A stretch of 49,810 nt of DNA from Sphingomonadaceae bacterium (lineage in GTDB: Bacteria > Pseudomonadota > Alphaproteobacteria > Sphingomonadales > Sphingomonadaceae), in the NCBI GenBank assembly GCA_002863155.1, contig PKED01000148.1, positions 1 through 49,810 of the forward strand, written 5' to 3'. The translations under genes were made by a program, and so were the position numbers. This document shows, piece by piece, positions 25,619 through 33,953 of the stretch. The notes below the pieces were generated by a model. That model did no database searches, was not told where the DNA came from, and saw only the letters and a program-made list of their open reading frames with translations. The stretch's first letter is position 1; each line of letters opens with the position of its first letter.

Positions 25619-26662
25619 TCAGAAATCGCCGCCGATCGACAGCGCCGGGCCCGATCCGGGCGCTGCCCGCCCGCCGAGCCGTTCGCGCCATTCGAGCGAG
25701 ATGCGGACGCGGCGCCGGACCACCGGGATGCCGATGCCGATCAGCGGCCCGGCGTCGATCCGCTCGGCGCCCGGCTGTGCGGCGCCCCATAGGCCCGCGC
25801 CGCCCGACAGAGTCAGCCCGCGGTGGCGCGCGATCGTGCGTTCGACGCGGACGGCGCCATCGGCATAGCCCACGCCTTGTCCGCGCGCGATCACGCCGGC
25901 CTGGCCGTAAGCCTCGAGCCGGAAGTCGCCGAGCTTGACCGGGCCGACGCCACCCACCACCCCGACCGCCGGACCACCGAGCCCGGGATCGATTCCGATC
26001 CGCTGTTCGGCGACCAGCCGCACCGGCGCGCCCGACGGCTGCCATTCGACGCCGATCGCGGCTTCGCTGCCCGGCCCCGACAACGGCGCCGCCGCGCGGG
26101 CGACGAGCGCGATCCGGCGTTGCCGGTCGACGGCATAGGCGATCCGCGCGCCCGCCTGCGACCCGCCGAGCTGCCCGCCCGAAAGGCCGCCGAACGGGCT
26201 TTGCCCCAGCCCGGCGCCGCCGCGCGCGATCAGCCAGACGCTCGCCGACCAGCGCGAGCCGGGCCGCAGCGGCGTTGCGGGCGGCGCACCGTCGGCGGTG
26301 CGGTCGGTGCGCTCGGCCTCGCCGCCGCCGATCATCATCGCCGGGCCGATCCGCGTCAGCGCGAGCATCGCCAGCGTCAGCCGCGACGGATCGCGCAGGC
26401 TCGCCAGCCGCCGCGCCCCGCCCGTCACAAGCAGCCGGGACCGCGCGATCCCGGGCGCGCGCGCGGCGGGTGCGACAATCGGCGGCTCCGGCTCCGGCAG
26501 CGGCCACGTCGACGGCGGCGCGGTCACCGTCCGGACCGGCAGCGGCCGCGTCGTCGGCGGGGGGACGATCGGGGGAACCGGCACCGGCCACAGCATCGCC
26601 ATGCGCAGCGCGACCCAGCCGCCGAGCACCACCGCCAGAAAGCGGAGCGGCCGCCCGCTCAT
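25619..26662 (-). CDS. Pro-rich envelope protein with an NfrA C-terminal-like domain
   Basis: The ATG at 26662 overlaps the glycosyltransferase stop codon (ATGA), giving 347 residues. A single N-terminal transmembrane helix (LRFLAVVLGGWVALRMAMLW) is followed by a Pro/Thr-rich stretch (~25-70) suited to spanning the periplasm. The C-terminal half is beta-rich and amphipathic, with GGQLGGSQAGARIAYAVDR, EAAIGVEWQP, DFRLEAYGQAGV and a terminal aromatic (GGDF). This resembles the C-terminal domain of the phage N4 adsorption protein NfrA. E. coli NfrA is ~990 residues with TPR repeats; those are absent here. The assignment rests on remembered family features plus the NfrB-like neighbour. Confidence 0.65.
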   Translation of the reverse strand: MSGRPLRFLAVVLGGWVALRMAMLWPVPVPPIVPPPTTRPLPVRTVTAPPSTWPLPEPEPPIVAPAARAPGIARSRLLVTGGARRLASLRDPSRLTLAMLALTRIGPAMMIGGGEAERTDRTADGAPPATPLRPGSRWSASVWLIARGGAGLGQSPFGGLSGGQLGGSQAGARIAYAVDRQRRIALVARAAAPLSGPGSEAAIGVEWQPSGAPVRLVAEQRIGIDPGLGGPAVGVVGGVGPVKLGDFRLEAYGQAGVIARGQGVGYADGAVRVERTIARHRGLTLSGGAGLWGAAQPGAERIDAGPLIGIGIPVVRRRVRISLEWRERLGGRAAPGSGPALSIGGDF

Positions 26663-28044
26663 CGCCGTTCGCCCGGCATCACTTCGGGAAAGACATGCGC
26701 GGTCTTGTCCCACACCGGTCGCGCGCCACGCAGCATGGCGATGTAGCGGATGATCGCCCGCCGTGCCGCCAGCAGCGCGATCAGATTGCCGACAAAGGCG
26801 CGCGGCAGCGACCAGCATGCTTCTCGCCAGCCATAGGCCGCGCCGGTAAAGGCCGCGCGCATCGCCAGCCGCCAGCCGAGCAGCACCGCGTTGGTCGCGA
26901 GCAGCCAGTCGGGTATCGGCAGCGCGACCCAGGGTGCGCCGATGCCCCAGCGCAGCAGCACCGCCAGTCCCCAGGCGACGACCGCGACATAGGCCGCTCC
27001 CAGCACCAGCACCGCGATCGGCGCGCGGCGATCGCGAATGCGCATCCAGTGCTCGGTCAGGTCGAGCGCACGCCCCCAGCCGACCCGGTCCCAGCCGGCA
27101 AGCGCGATGCCGGTCATCCAGCGCGCCTTTTGCCGGACGGCGGCGTCGAGGGTGGCGGGGAAATAGGCCTCGACCGCGACCGGGCGGCGGGCGTCCTTTC
27201 CCCACACCCGCGCGATCATCCCGCGCCCGCCCGCAGCGGCGATCGCCAGGCCGAGCTCGTAATCCTCGGTCAGGCTCGCCGCATCGAACGGGTCGCCGCC
27301 GCGCCGCGCCGTGATCGCGTCCAGCACCCCGCGTTCGATCGCGCAGCCGACGCCGGCCAGCGGCAGCGCGGCACCAACGGCTTCGCGCACCACCAGCTGC
27401 TTGGCATGCGCTTCCGCAAACTCGTCGGCATAATGGCCCGAGACCAGCCGCGCGCGCGGATCGATCAGCGGCCGCACCGGCAGCTGGACTGCGGCATAAC
27501 GGCCGATCAGCCGGTCGAAGATGCGCAGTTCGTCGGGGTGGACGACATCCTCGGCATCGTGGAGCACGATCGCGCGGGCGCGCGGCCCCTCTCCCTCATC
27601 GCGGCGCATCGCGTGCCACAGCGTGTTGAGGCAATCGGCCTTGGTGGTCGGCCCGGGTGCGGCGCCGATCACCAACCGTACCCGTGCGTCCGCCTCGGCG
27701 ATCGCCGCGACCCTGTCGATCGTCGCGCGGTCATTGGGATAGGCGCCGACATAGAGGCGGTAATCGCCCGCGCCATAGCGATCGAGCGTGGTGGCCAGCA
27801 TCGCCCCGATCACCGCCGCTTCGTCCCAGGCAGGCACGAAGATCGCGATCCGGCCATGGCAAGTGTCGTCCTCCAGCGACGGCAAGGCGCATTCATCGCG
27901 CCGCCGCCAGCCTGCGCGGGCCAGATAGACGAAATCGACCGCCAGATCGTCGATACCGCCGATCAGAAAACCGATCGCGGCGAACATCATCGTTTCGCGG
28001 GACAGCGCTTCCAGCCCCGCCAGCGTCATCCATGCAAAGTCCAC
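26659..28044 (-). CDS. Processive family-2 glycosyltransferase, NfrB-like
   Basis: I favour the GTG at 28044 (GGGGG precedes it), giving 461 residues; an ATG lies at 28029. After an N-terminal membrane helix (MMFAAIGFLIGGIDDLAVDFVYL) comes a GT2 domain with IFVPAWDEAAVI, the metal site HDAEDVVHP, TEDYELGLA and the QKARW motif that marks processive enzymes such as cellulose synthase. Two or three C-terminal membrane helices follow. The 'FLIGG.DDLAVD' opening matches NfrB, the inner-membrane enzyme that makes the phage N4 receptor glycan in E. coli. The C-terminal MshEN-type c-di-GMP domain of NfrB is missing. It is the first gene of the cluster and divergent from the alpha-2-macroglobulin gene. 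Confidence 0.85.
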   Translation of the reverse strand: MDFAWMTLAGLEALSRETMMFAAIGFLIGGIDDLAVDFVYLARAGWRRRDECALPSLEDDTCHGRIAIFVPAWDEAAVIGAMLATTLDRYGAGDYRLYVGAYPNDRATIDRVAAIAEADARVRLVIGAAPGPTTKADCLNTLWHAMRRDEGEGPRARAIVLHDAEDVVHPDELRIFDRLIGRYAAVQLPVRPLIDPRARLVSGHYADEFAEAHAKQLVVREAVGAALPLAGVGCAIERGVLDAITARRGGDPFDAASLTEDYELGLAIAAAGGRGMIARVWGKDARRPVAVEAYFPATLDAAVRQKARWMTGIALAGWDRVGWGRALDLTEHWMRIRDRRAPIAVLVLGAAYVAVVAWGLAVLLRWGIGAPWVALPIPDWLLATNAVLLGWRLAMRAAFTGAAYGWREACWSLPRAFVGNLIALLAARRAIIRYIAMLRGARPVWDKTAHVFPEVMPGERR

Positions 28045-28177
28045 GATGCCCCCGAAATCGTGTGCCGCCCTTTTGGCACAGCCATCGCCGCGATCAAGCG
28101 ATCCTGCGCGCGGATGGCGCTGGACTTGGGCGGGGCCGCGCCATAGCCTCTCGATGAGGGTCTGGAGTGCGATTGAC

Positions 28178-31100
28178 ATGAAGCTTGCGGTTCGACTCGC
28201 CTGGCTGGCGCTTGCCTTCGCGCCGCTTGCCGCCTCCGCCGACAACAGCCCTCAGGTCGTGCTGGCGACGCCGGGCATCGGCAATGGCGCGATCGAACGC
28301 TTCACCGTCCGCTTCAGCCAGCCGATCGTCGCGCTCGGCGATCCGCGCGCGGCCTCGCCGTTCAAGGTCGGCTGCGCGGTCGCGGGCCAGGGGCGCTGGA
28401 TCGACCAGCAGACCTATGTGTACGAATTCGCCAACCCCCTGCCCGGGGGCACCGCCTGCAGCTTCGATCTTGTCGACGGGCTGAAAAGCGTCGCGGGCTA
28501 TGCGGTCGGCGGCCAGCGCAGCTTCCGCGTCGATGCCGGCGGGCCGGTCGCGCGCGCGGTGCTGCCGAGCCGCTATGGCGGCGAGGTCGAGGAGGATCAG
28601 GTGTTCCTGGTCGCCGCCAACATGCCGCCGACGCGCGCCTCGGTTGCGGCCAATGCCTATTGCGCGGTCGACGGCATCGGCGAGAAGATCCCGGTCGACA
28701 TCCTCGGCGACGATGTCGCGCCACGACTGCTCGGCGCGCTCGGCACCGACGACTATGCCGTCAGCAGCTTTCTGGAGGAAGCGGGCCTGCCGACCAGCCT
28801 GCCCAAGGCGGAGGCCGACCGCAAGGCGGCGCTCGCCGACGTCACCGCGCTCAAATGCCGCCGCCCGCTGCCGCCCGGGCGCGACATGGCCCTGGTTTGG
28901 TCCGGGCGGATCGCGGGCGCGGGCGGCAAGCTCGCCGGCACCGACCAGCGGTTCGACTTCACCGTACGCAAGCCATTCACCGCGCGTTTCGAATGCTCGC
29001 GGGTCAATCCGCAGGCGGGCTGCTCGCCGGTCGAAAAGGCATGGGTGCGTTTCTCCGCGCCGATCCCGATGGCACTGGCCCGGCAGATCCGCCTCCAGAC
29101 CCCGGGCGGGCAGTCGATCGCCCCGAAGTTCGGCAATGAAGGCGTGCGCGGCGACGTGCGCACCGAAGCGACGACCAGCGACATCGCCTTTGCCGCGCCG
29201 CTGCCGGCGGCGACCGCGGCCACGCTGGTGCTGCCCGCCGGAATCAAGGACGAAAGCGGCCGCCCGCTCGCCAATGCATCGCGGTTTCCGCTCGCGGTCC
29301 GCTTCGACGAGGCGCCGCCGCTGGTCAAGTTCGCGGCGAGCTTCGGCATTATCGAGTCGAGGCAGGCCAATGGGCTGCCACTGACGATTCGCAACGTCGA
29401 GCCTGAGCTTCAGGGCCGTTCGATGTTGGTCGGCGGCCAGGTGCTGCGGGTGCAGGGCGGCGATGGCGAGGTCGCGCACTGGCTTCAAATGGTGGATCGC
29501 GCGGACGACTATGCCAGCCATGAGGAACGGCGCGGCGGCGAAACCGTAACGGTCAACGACACCGGATCGCAACCGATCCTCGCCGACAATCAGGGCCAGC
29601 AGATCAGCGTCTCGCTGCCCGGCAAGGGCAAGGATTTCGAAGTCGTCGGGGTGCCGCTCGGCCAGCCCGGCTTCTACGTGGTCGAAATGGCCAGCCCAAA
29701 ACTCGGCCGCGCGCTGCTGGGCCGCAACGCCCCGCGCTATGTCGCGAGCGCGGCGCTGGTCACCAATCTCAGCGTCCATTTCAAATGGGGGCGCGGGGCG
29801 AGCCTTGCCTGGGTGACGACACTCGACGGCGCGCGACCGGTCGCGGGTGCCGAAGTGCGGGTAACCGACAGCTGCAACGGGCGCACGATCGCCACCGGTC
29901 GCACCGACGCGAAGGGCGCGGTGGTGTTCGCAAGCGGCCTGCCCGACCCCGAAAGCTATGCCAGCTGCCCGCGCCGCGAGGTCGAGAGCGACACGTCGGG
30001 CGCGCATCCGCTGATGGTGTCCGCGCGCAAGGACGGCGATTTCAGCTTCACCCTGACGGATTGGGGCGAAGGCATCCGGCCTTATGATTTCGACCTTCCC
30101 TATGGCTATGAGGCGCAGAGCGACATCTTCCACACCGTGTTCGACCGCGCGCTCGTCCGCCAGGGCGAGACGATCCACATGAAGCATATCCTGCGCGCGC
30201 CGGTCGCCGCCGGTTTCCGGGTCGGCGAGGGTTTTTCGGGCACGCTGCGGTTGCGGCACAGCGGATCGGATACCCAGTTCGATCTGCCGCTCAAGATCGA
30301 CGCCAACGGCATCGGCGAAACCGCGTGGACCGCGCCCAAGGGCGCGCCGATGGGCGATTACCGGATCGAAGCGGTGAGTGCCGACCGCACGATCTATTCG
30401 AGCCAGTCGTTCAAGGTCGACGAATATCGCCTGCCGACGATGCGCGCGACCGTGAGCGGGCCGAAAGCGGCGGCGGTGAAGCCCAAAACGCTGCCGCTCG
30501 ACCTGTTCGTCGGCTATCTGTCGGGCGGCGGCGCATCGAACCTGCCGGTCGATCTGCGCATCGGCTGGTTCAGCGGGATTGCCGCGCCCGACGGCTATGA
30601 CGGCTACAGCTTCGGCGGCCGGGCGCTGCGCGAGGGCGTCCGCCCGATGAACGGCGACGGCGAGGACGAGCAGACCGCGCTGCCGCCGACCCAGACGATC
30701 CCCGCAAAGCTCGGCGCCGACGGCACCGCCCGGCAAAGCGTCGACATTCCCCAGGGGCTCGACGACGGCGCCAACATGCGCGTCGAGATGGATTATCAGG
30801 ACGCGAACGGCGAAACGCTCACCGCGTCGCGCAGCATCGCGATCTACCCGTCCGCCGTCCGGCTCGGCATCAAGACCGATGGCTGGCTGATGAAGGCCGA
30901 CGACCTGCGGCTGCGCTTCGTCGCGCTCGACACCGACGGCAAGCCGATCAGCGGGCAGGCGATCAGCGTGGCGCTGTACAGCCGCGAGATACTCACCGCG
31001 CGGCGACGGCTGATCGGCGGCTTCTATGCCTATGACAACCAGATGAAGACGACGAAGCTCGCCGCGACCTGTTCGGCGCGCACCGACGCGCAGGGGCTGG

Positions 31101-33952
31101 CGCAGTGCAAGATCGATCCCGGCGTCTCGGGCGAAGTCTATGCCGTCGCCACCACGGCTGACGCGAACGGCAATGTCGCCCGCGCGACCCGATCGGCATG
31201 GCTGGCGGGCGAGGATGACTGGTGGTTCGGCGGCGACAATGGCGACCGGATGGACGTCATCCCCGAAAAACAATCCTACAAGGCGGGCGAAACCGCTAAA
31301 TTCCAGGTGCGCATGCCGTTCCGCAGGGCGACCGCGCTGGTGACGGTCGAGCGCGAGGGCGTGCTGTCGCATTTCGTGACCGAGCTGTCGGGCGCCGAGC
31401 CCGTGGTCGAGGTGAAGATGCCGGGCAGCTATGCCCCCGACATCTTCGTGTCGGTGCTGGCGGTGCGCGGGCGGGTCGAACCGAGTTTCTGGGACTGGCT
31501 GACCAATATCGGCGCTTGGCTGGGGCTGACCAGCAAGCCCGAGCCGGCGCCGCCTGCGACCGCGCTCGTCGACCTGTCGAAACCGGCGTACCGGATGGGC
31601 GTCGCCAAGGTGCGGGTCGGCTGGGAAGGGCATCAGCTCGCCGTCGCGGTCAGGGCCGACAAGACGCGCTACACCGCGCGCGACACCGCCCAGGTCGACA
31701 TCGCCGTCACCCGCCCCGACGGCAAGCCCGCGACCAGCGCCGATGTCGCCTTTGTCGCGGTCGACGAGGCGCTCGATCAGATCGCGCCCAACCCCAGCAC
31801 CGACGTGCTGACCGCGATGATGGGTGAACGCCCGCTCGCGGTGCTGACGTCAACCGCGCAGACCCAGGTCGTCGGCAAGCGGCATTTCGGGAAGAAGGCG
31901 GTCGCCGCGGGGGGCGATGGCGGCGAAGGCGGCAATGCCGCGCTGATCCGCGAGAATTTCCAGCCGGTGCTGCTCTGGAAAGGCCGGGTCGCACTCGATG
32001 CGCGCGGCCATGCGCGGGTACCGGTGGCGCTCAACGACGCGCTCACCGCGTTCCGGCTGGTGGCGGTAGCAACCGACGGGGCGCAATTGTTCGGCACCGG
32101 CACCGCGCAGATCCGATCGGCGCAGGATTTGAGCCTGTTCGCGGGGATTCCGCCTCTCGTTCGGTCGGGCGACCGGTTCGGGGCGGTCTTCACGTTGCGC
32201 AACGGATCGGACAAGCCGATGACGGTGACCGCGACGCCTACCCTGTCGCCCGCGATCGCGCGGGGCCGCCCGCTGACCGTGACGATCCCGGCCGGCGGCG
32301 CCGCACCGGTGATGTGGAACCTGACCGCACCGGAGGCGCACGGCGGCCTGCGCTGGCAGGTCGAGGCCAAGACCGCAGACGGCAAGTCGGTCGATCGTAT
32401 CAGCGTCGACCAGCAGATCGTGCCCGCGGTCCCGACCGAAATCTGGGCGGCGACGCTCGCCCGGGTCGGCACCGGCACGCCGATCCCGATCGCGGCGCCG
32501 GCGGGCGCGCTCGCCGGGCGCGGCGGCGTCGAGGTCCGCCTTGCCGATACGCTCGCGCCGCCGCTCGCCGGGGTGCGCCAGTATATGACCGCCTATCCCT
32601 ATGACTGTTTCGAACAGCGGTTGTCGCGGATCGTGACGCTGGGCGATATCGCGGGGTGGAACCGGCTGGCGGGCGACATCCCAACCTATCAGGCGCCCGA
32701 CGGGTTGCTGCGTTATTGGCCGTCGGACAGTCTGGAGGGGTCGGAGGCGCTGACCGCCTATGTCCTGTCGCTGACCAGCGAGGCCGGGCTGCCGGTGCCC
32801 GAGGCGCCGCGCGCGCGGATGGTCGACGCGCTGAAGGCGGTGATCGACGGGCGGCTGGAGCATGAAAGCTATGGCGACCGGCGGCTGCGGCGGCTGGCGG
32901 CGTTCACTGCGCTCGCCCGCGCCAATGCGGCCACGCCGGCGATGCTCGGCCAGCTTCAGATCACCCCGCGCGAGATGCCGACCGCGCAGCTCGGCGATTA
33001 TCTGGCCGCGCTCGATCGCGTGCCCGGGCTTGCCAATGCAGGCGCGCTGCGCGGCGCGGGCGAGGCGGTGCTGCGGTCGCGGCTGGTGTATGAAGGCACG
33101 CGGCTCGATCTCAGCGATCAGTCGAGCGCCGCCTGGTGGCTGATGTCGTCGGGTGACGAAGCCGCGATCAAGGCGCTGATCGCCGTGGTCGGTCGGCCCG
33201 GCTGGCAGGAGGACGGGCCGCGGATGATGGTCGGCGTCGCGCAGCGCCAGCAGCGCGGCCATTGGGACACGACGCCCGCCAATGCCTGGGGCACGATCGC
33301 CGCGCGCAAATTCGCGCAGCTCTACCCGGCGGAGGCGATTGCGGGGGTGACCACCGCGACGCTCGGCACCGCGCGGGTCAGCCGCAGCTGGCCGCTGGCG
33401 AATACGCAGCGGCTGCTGTCATTGCCGCTCCCGGCCACACGCACCCCGCTGGTGCTCGGCCAGTCGGGCGGGGCGGGGCCATGGGCGATGGTGTCGGTGT
33501 CGGCGGCGGTGCCGCTCAAGGCGCCGCTCTTCGCCGGCTACCGGCTGGCGCGCAAGGTCGATGTCGTGCAGGTGCGCCATCCTGGTCGCTACACGCGCGG
33601 CGACGTGATCAAGGTGACGATCACGGTCGAGGCGTCGGCCGAGCGCAACTGGGTGGTGATCAGCGATCCGGTTCCCGCAGGCGCGACCATCCTCGGCGAT
33701 CAGGGCAACCAGTCAACGCTGCTCAACGACAGCGGCAGCGAGGGCGGCTATCCGAGCTATGTCGAGCGCGGCGGCGCGACGTGGCGCGGCTATTATGCCT
33801 GGCTGCCGCGCGGGACGACACGCGTCACCTATTCGGTGCGGCTGAACGGCAGCGGGCGGTTCAACCTGCCGCCGACCCATGTCGAGGCGATGTATTCGCC
33901 CGCAATCCATGCCGACCTGCCCAATGCGCCGGTGACGGTCGCGCCGAACTGA
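28178..33952 (+). CDS. Bacterial alpha-2-macroglobulin
   Basis: The ATG at 28178 follows GGAG by about 10 bases and begins a signal peptide (MKLAVRLAWLALAFAPLAASA), so the 1,924-residue product is periplasmic. There is no lipobox cysteine, unlike E. coli YfhM, so it is probably soluble. The length and beta-sandwich repeats fit the family. A bait-region-like stretch (FGKKAVAAGGDGGEGGNAA, near 1230) precedes the thioester motif CFEQ at Cys1477-Gln1480 (in YPYDCFEQRLSR), so covalent trapping of attacking proteases should be possible. A receptor-like C-terminal domain ends FNLPPTHVEAMYSPAI. It is followed one base later by the PBP1C gene, the usual partner, suggesting combined defence and repair of the cell wall. 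Confidence 0.95.
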   Translation: MKLAVRLAWLALAFAPLAASADNSPQVVLATPGIGNGAIERFTVRFSQPIVALGDPRAASPFKVGCAVAGQGRWIDQQTYVYEFANPLPGGTACSFDLVDGLKSVAGYAVGGQRSFRVDAGGPVARAVLPSRYGGEVEEDQVFLVAANMPPTRASVAANAYCAVDGIGEKIPVDILGDDVAPRLLGALGTDDYAVSSFLEEAGLPTSLPKAEADRKAALADVTALKCRRPLPPGRDMALVWSGRIAGAGGKLAGTDQRFDFTVRKPFTARFECSRVNPQAGCSPVEKAWVRFSAPIPMALARQIRLQTPGGQSIAPKFGNEGVRGDVRTEATTSDIAFAAPLPAATAATLVLPAGIKDESGRPLANASRFPLAVRFDEAPPLVKFAASFGIIESRQANGLPLTIRNVEPELQGRSMLVGGQVLRVQGGDGEVAHWLQMVDRADDYASHEERRGGETVTVNDTGSQPILADNQGQQISVSLPGKGKDFEVVGVPLGQPGFYVVEMASPKLGRALLGRNAPRYVASAALVTNLSVHFKWGRGASLAWVTTLDGARPVAGAEVRVTDSCNGRTIATGRTDAKGAVVFASGLPDPESYASCPRREVESDTSGAHPLMVSARKDGDFSFTLTDWGEGIRPYDFDLPYGYEAQSDIFHTVFDRALVRQGETIHMKHILRAPVAAGFRVGEGFSGTLRLRHSGSDTQFDLPLKIDANGIGETAWTAPKGAPMGDYRIEAVSADRTIYSSQSFKVDEYRLPTMRATVSGPKAAAVKPKTLPLDLFVGYLSGGGASNLPVDLRIGWFSGIAAPDGYDGYSFGGRALREGVRPMNGDGEDEQTALPPTQTIPAKLGADGTARQSVDIPQGLDDGANMRVEMDYQDANGETLTASRSIAIYPSAVRLGIKTDGWLMKADDLRLRFVALDTDGKPISGQAISVALYSREILTARRRLIGGFYAYDNQMKTTKLAATCSARTDAQGLAQCKIDPGVSGEVYAVATTADANGNVARATRSAWLAGEDDWWFGGDNGDRMDVIPEKQSYKAGETAKFQVRMPFRRATALVTVEREGVLSHFVTELSGAEPVVEVKMPGSYAPDIFVSVLAVRGRVEPSFWDWLTNIGAWLGLTSKPEPAPPATALVDLSKPAYRMGVAKVRVGWEGHQLAVAVRADKTRYTARDTAQVDIAVTRPDGKPATSADVAFVAVDEALDQIAPNPSTDVLTAMMGERPLAVLTSTAQTQVVGKRHFGKKAVAAGGDGGEGGNAALIRENFQPVLLWKGRVALDARGHARVPVALNDALTAFRLVAVATDGAQLFGTGTAQIRSAQDLSLFAGIPPLVRSGDRFGAVFTLRNGSDKPMTVTATPTLSPAIARGRPLTVTIPAGGAAPVMWNLTAPEAHGGLRWQVEAKTADGKSVDRISVDQQIVPAVPTEIWAATLARVGTGTPIPIAAPAGALAGRGGVEVRLADTLAPPLAGVRQYMTAYPYDCFEQRLSRIVTLGDIAGWNRLAGDIPTYQAPDGLLRYWPSDSLEGSEALTAYVLSLTSEAGLPVPEAPRARMVDALKAVIDGRLEHESYGDRRLRRLAAFTALARANAATPAMLGQLQITPREMPTAQLGDYLAALDRVPGLANAGALRGAGEAVLRSRLVYEGTRLDLSDQSSAAWWLMSSGDEAAIKALIAVVGRPGWQEDGPRMMVGVAQRQQRGHWDTTPANAWGTIAARKFAQLYPAEAIAGVTTATLGTARVSRSWPLANTQRLLSLPLPATRTPLVLGQSGGAGPWAMVSVSAAVPLKAPLFAGYRLARKVDVVQVRHPGRYTRGDVIKVTITVEASAERNWVVISDPVPAGATILGDQGNQSTLLNDSGSEGGYPSYVERGGATWRGYYAWLPRGTTRVTYSVRLNGSGRFNLPPTHVEAMYSPAIHADLPNAPVTVAPN

Positions 33953-33953
33953 G

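Noticed and set aside
28094..31633. A 1,179-residue open frame antisense to the alpha-2-macroglobulin gene, and similar long antisense frames at 10846-12060, 12667-13950, 18484-20634 and 33954-36685
   Set aside because: High GC with G/C-ending codons leaves opposite frames open. These translations are Arg/Ala/Gly-rich, lack motifs and lie opposite genes with clear families.
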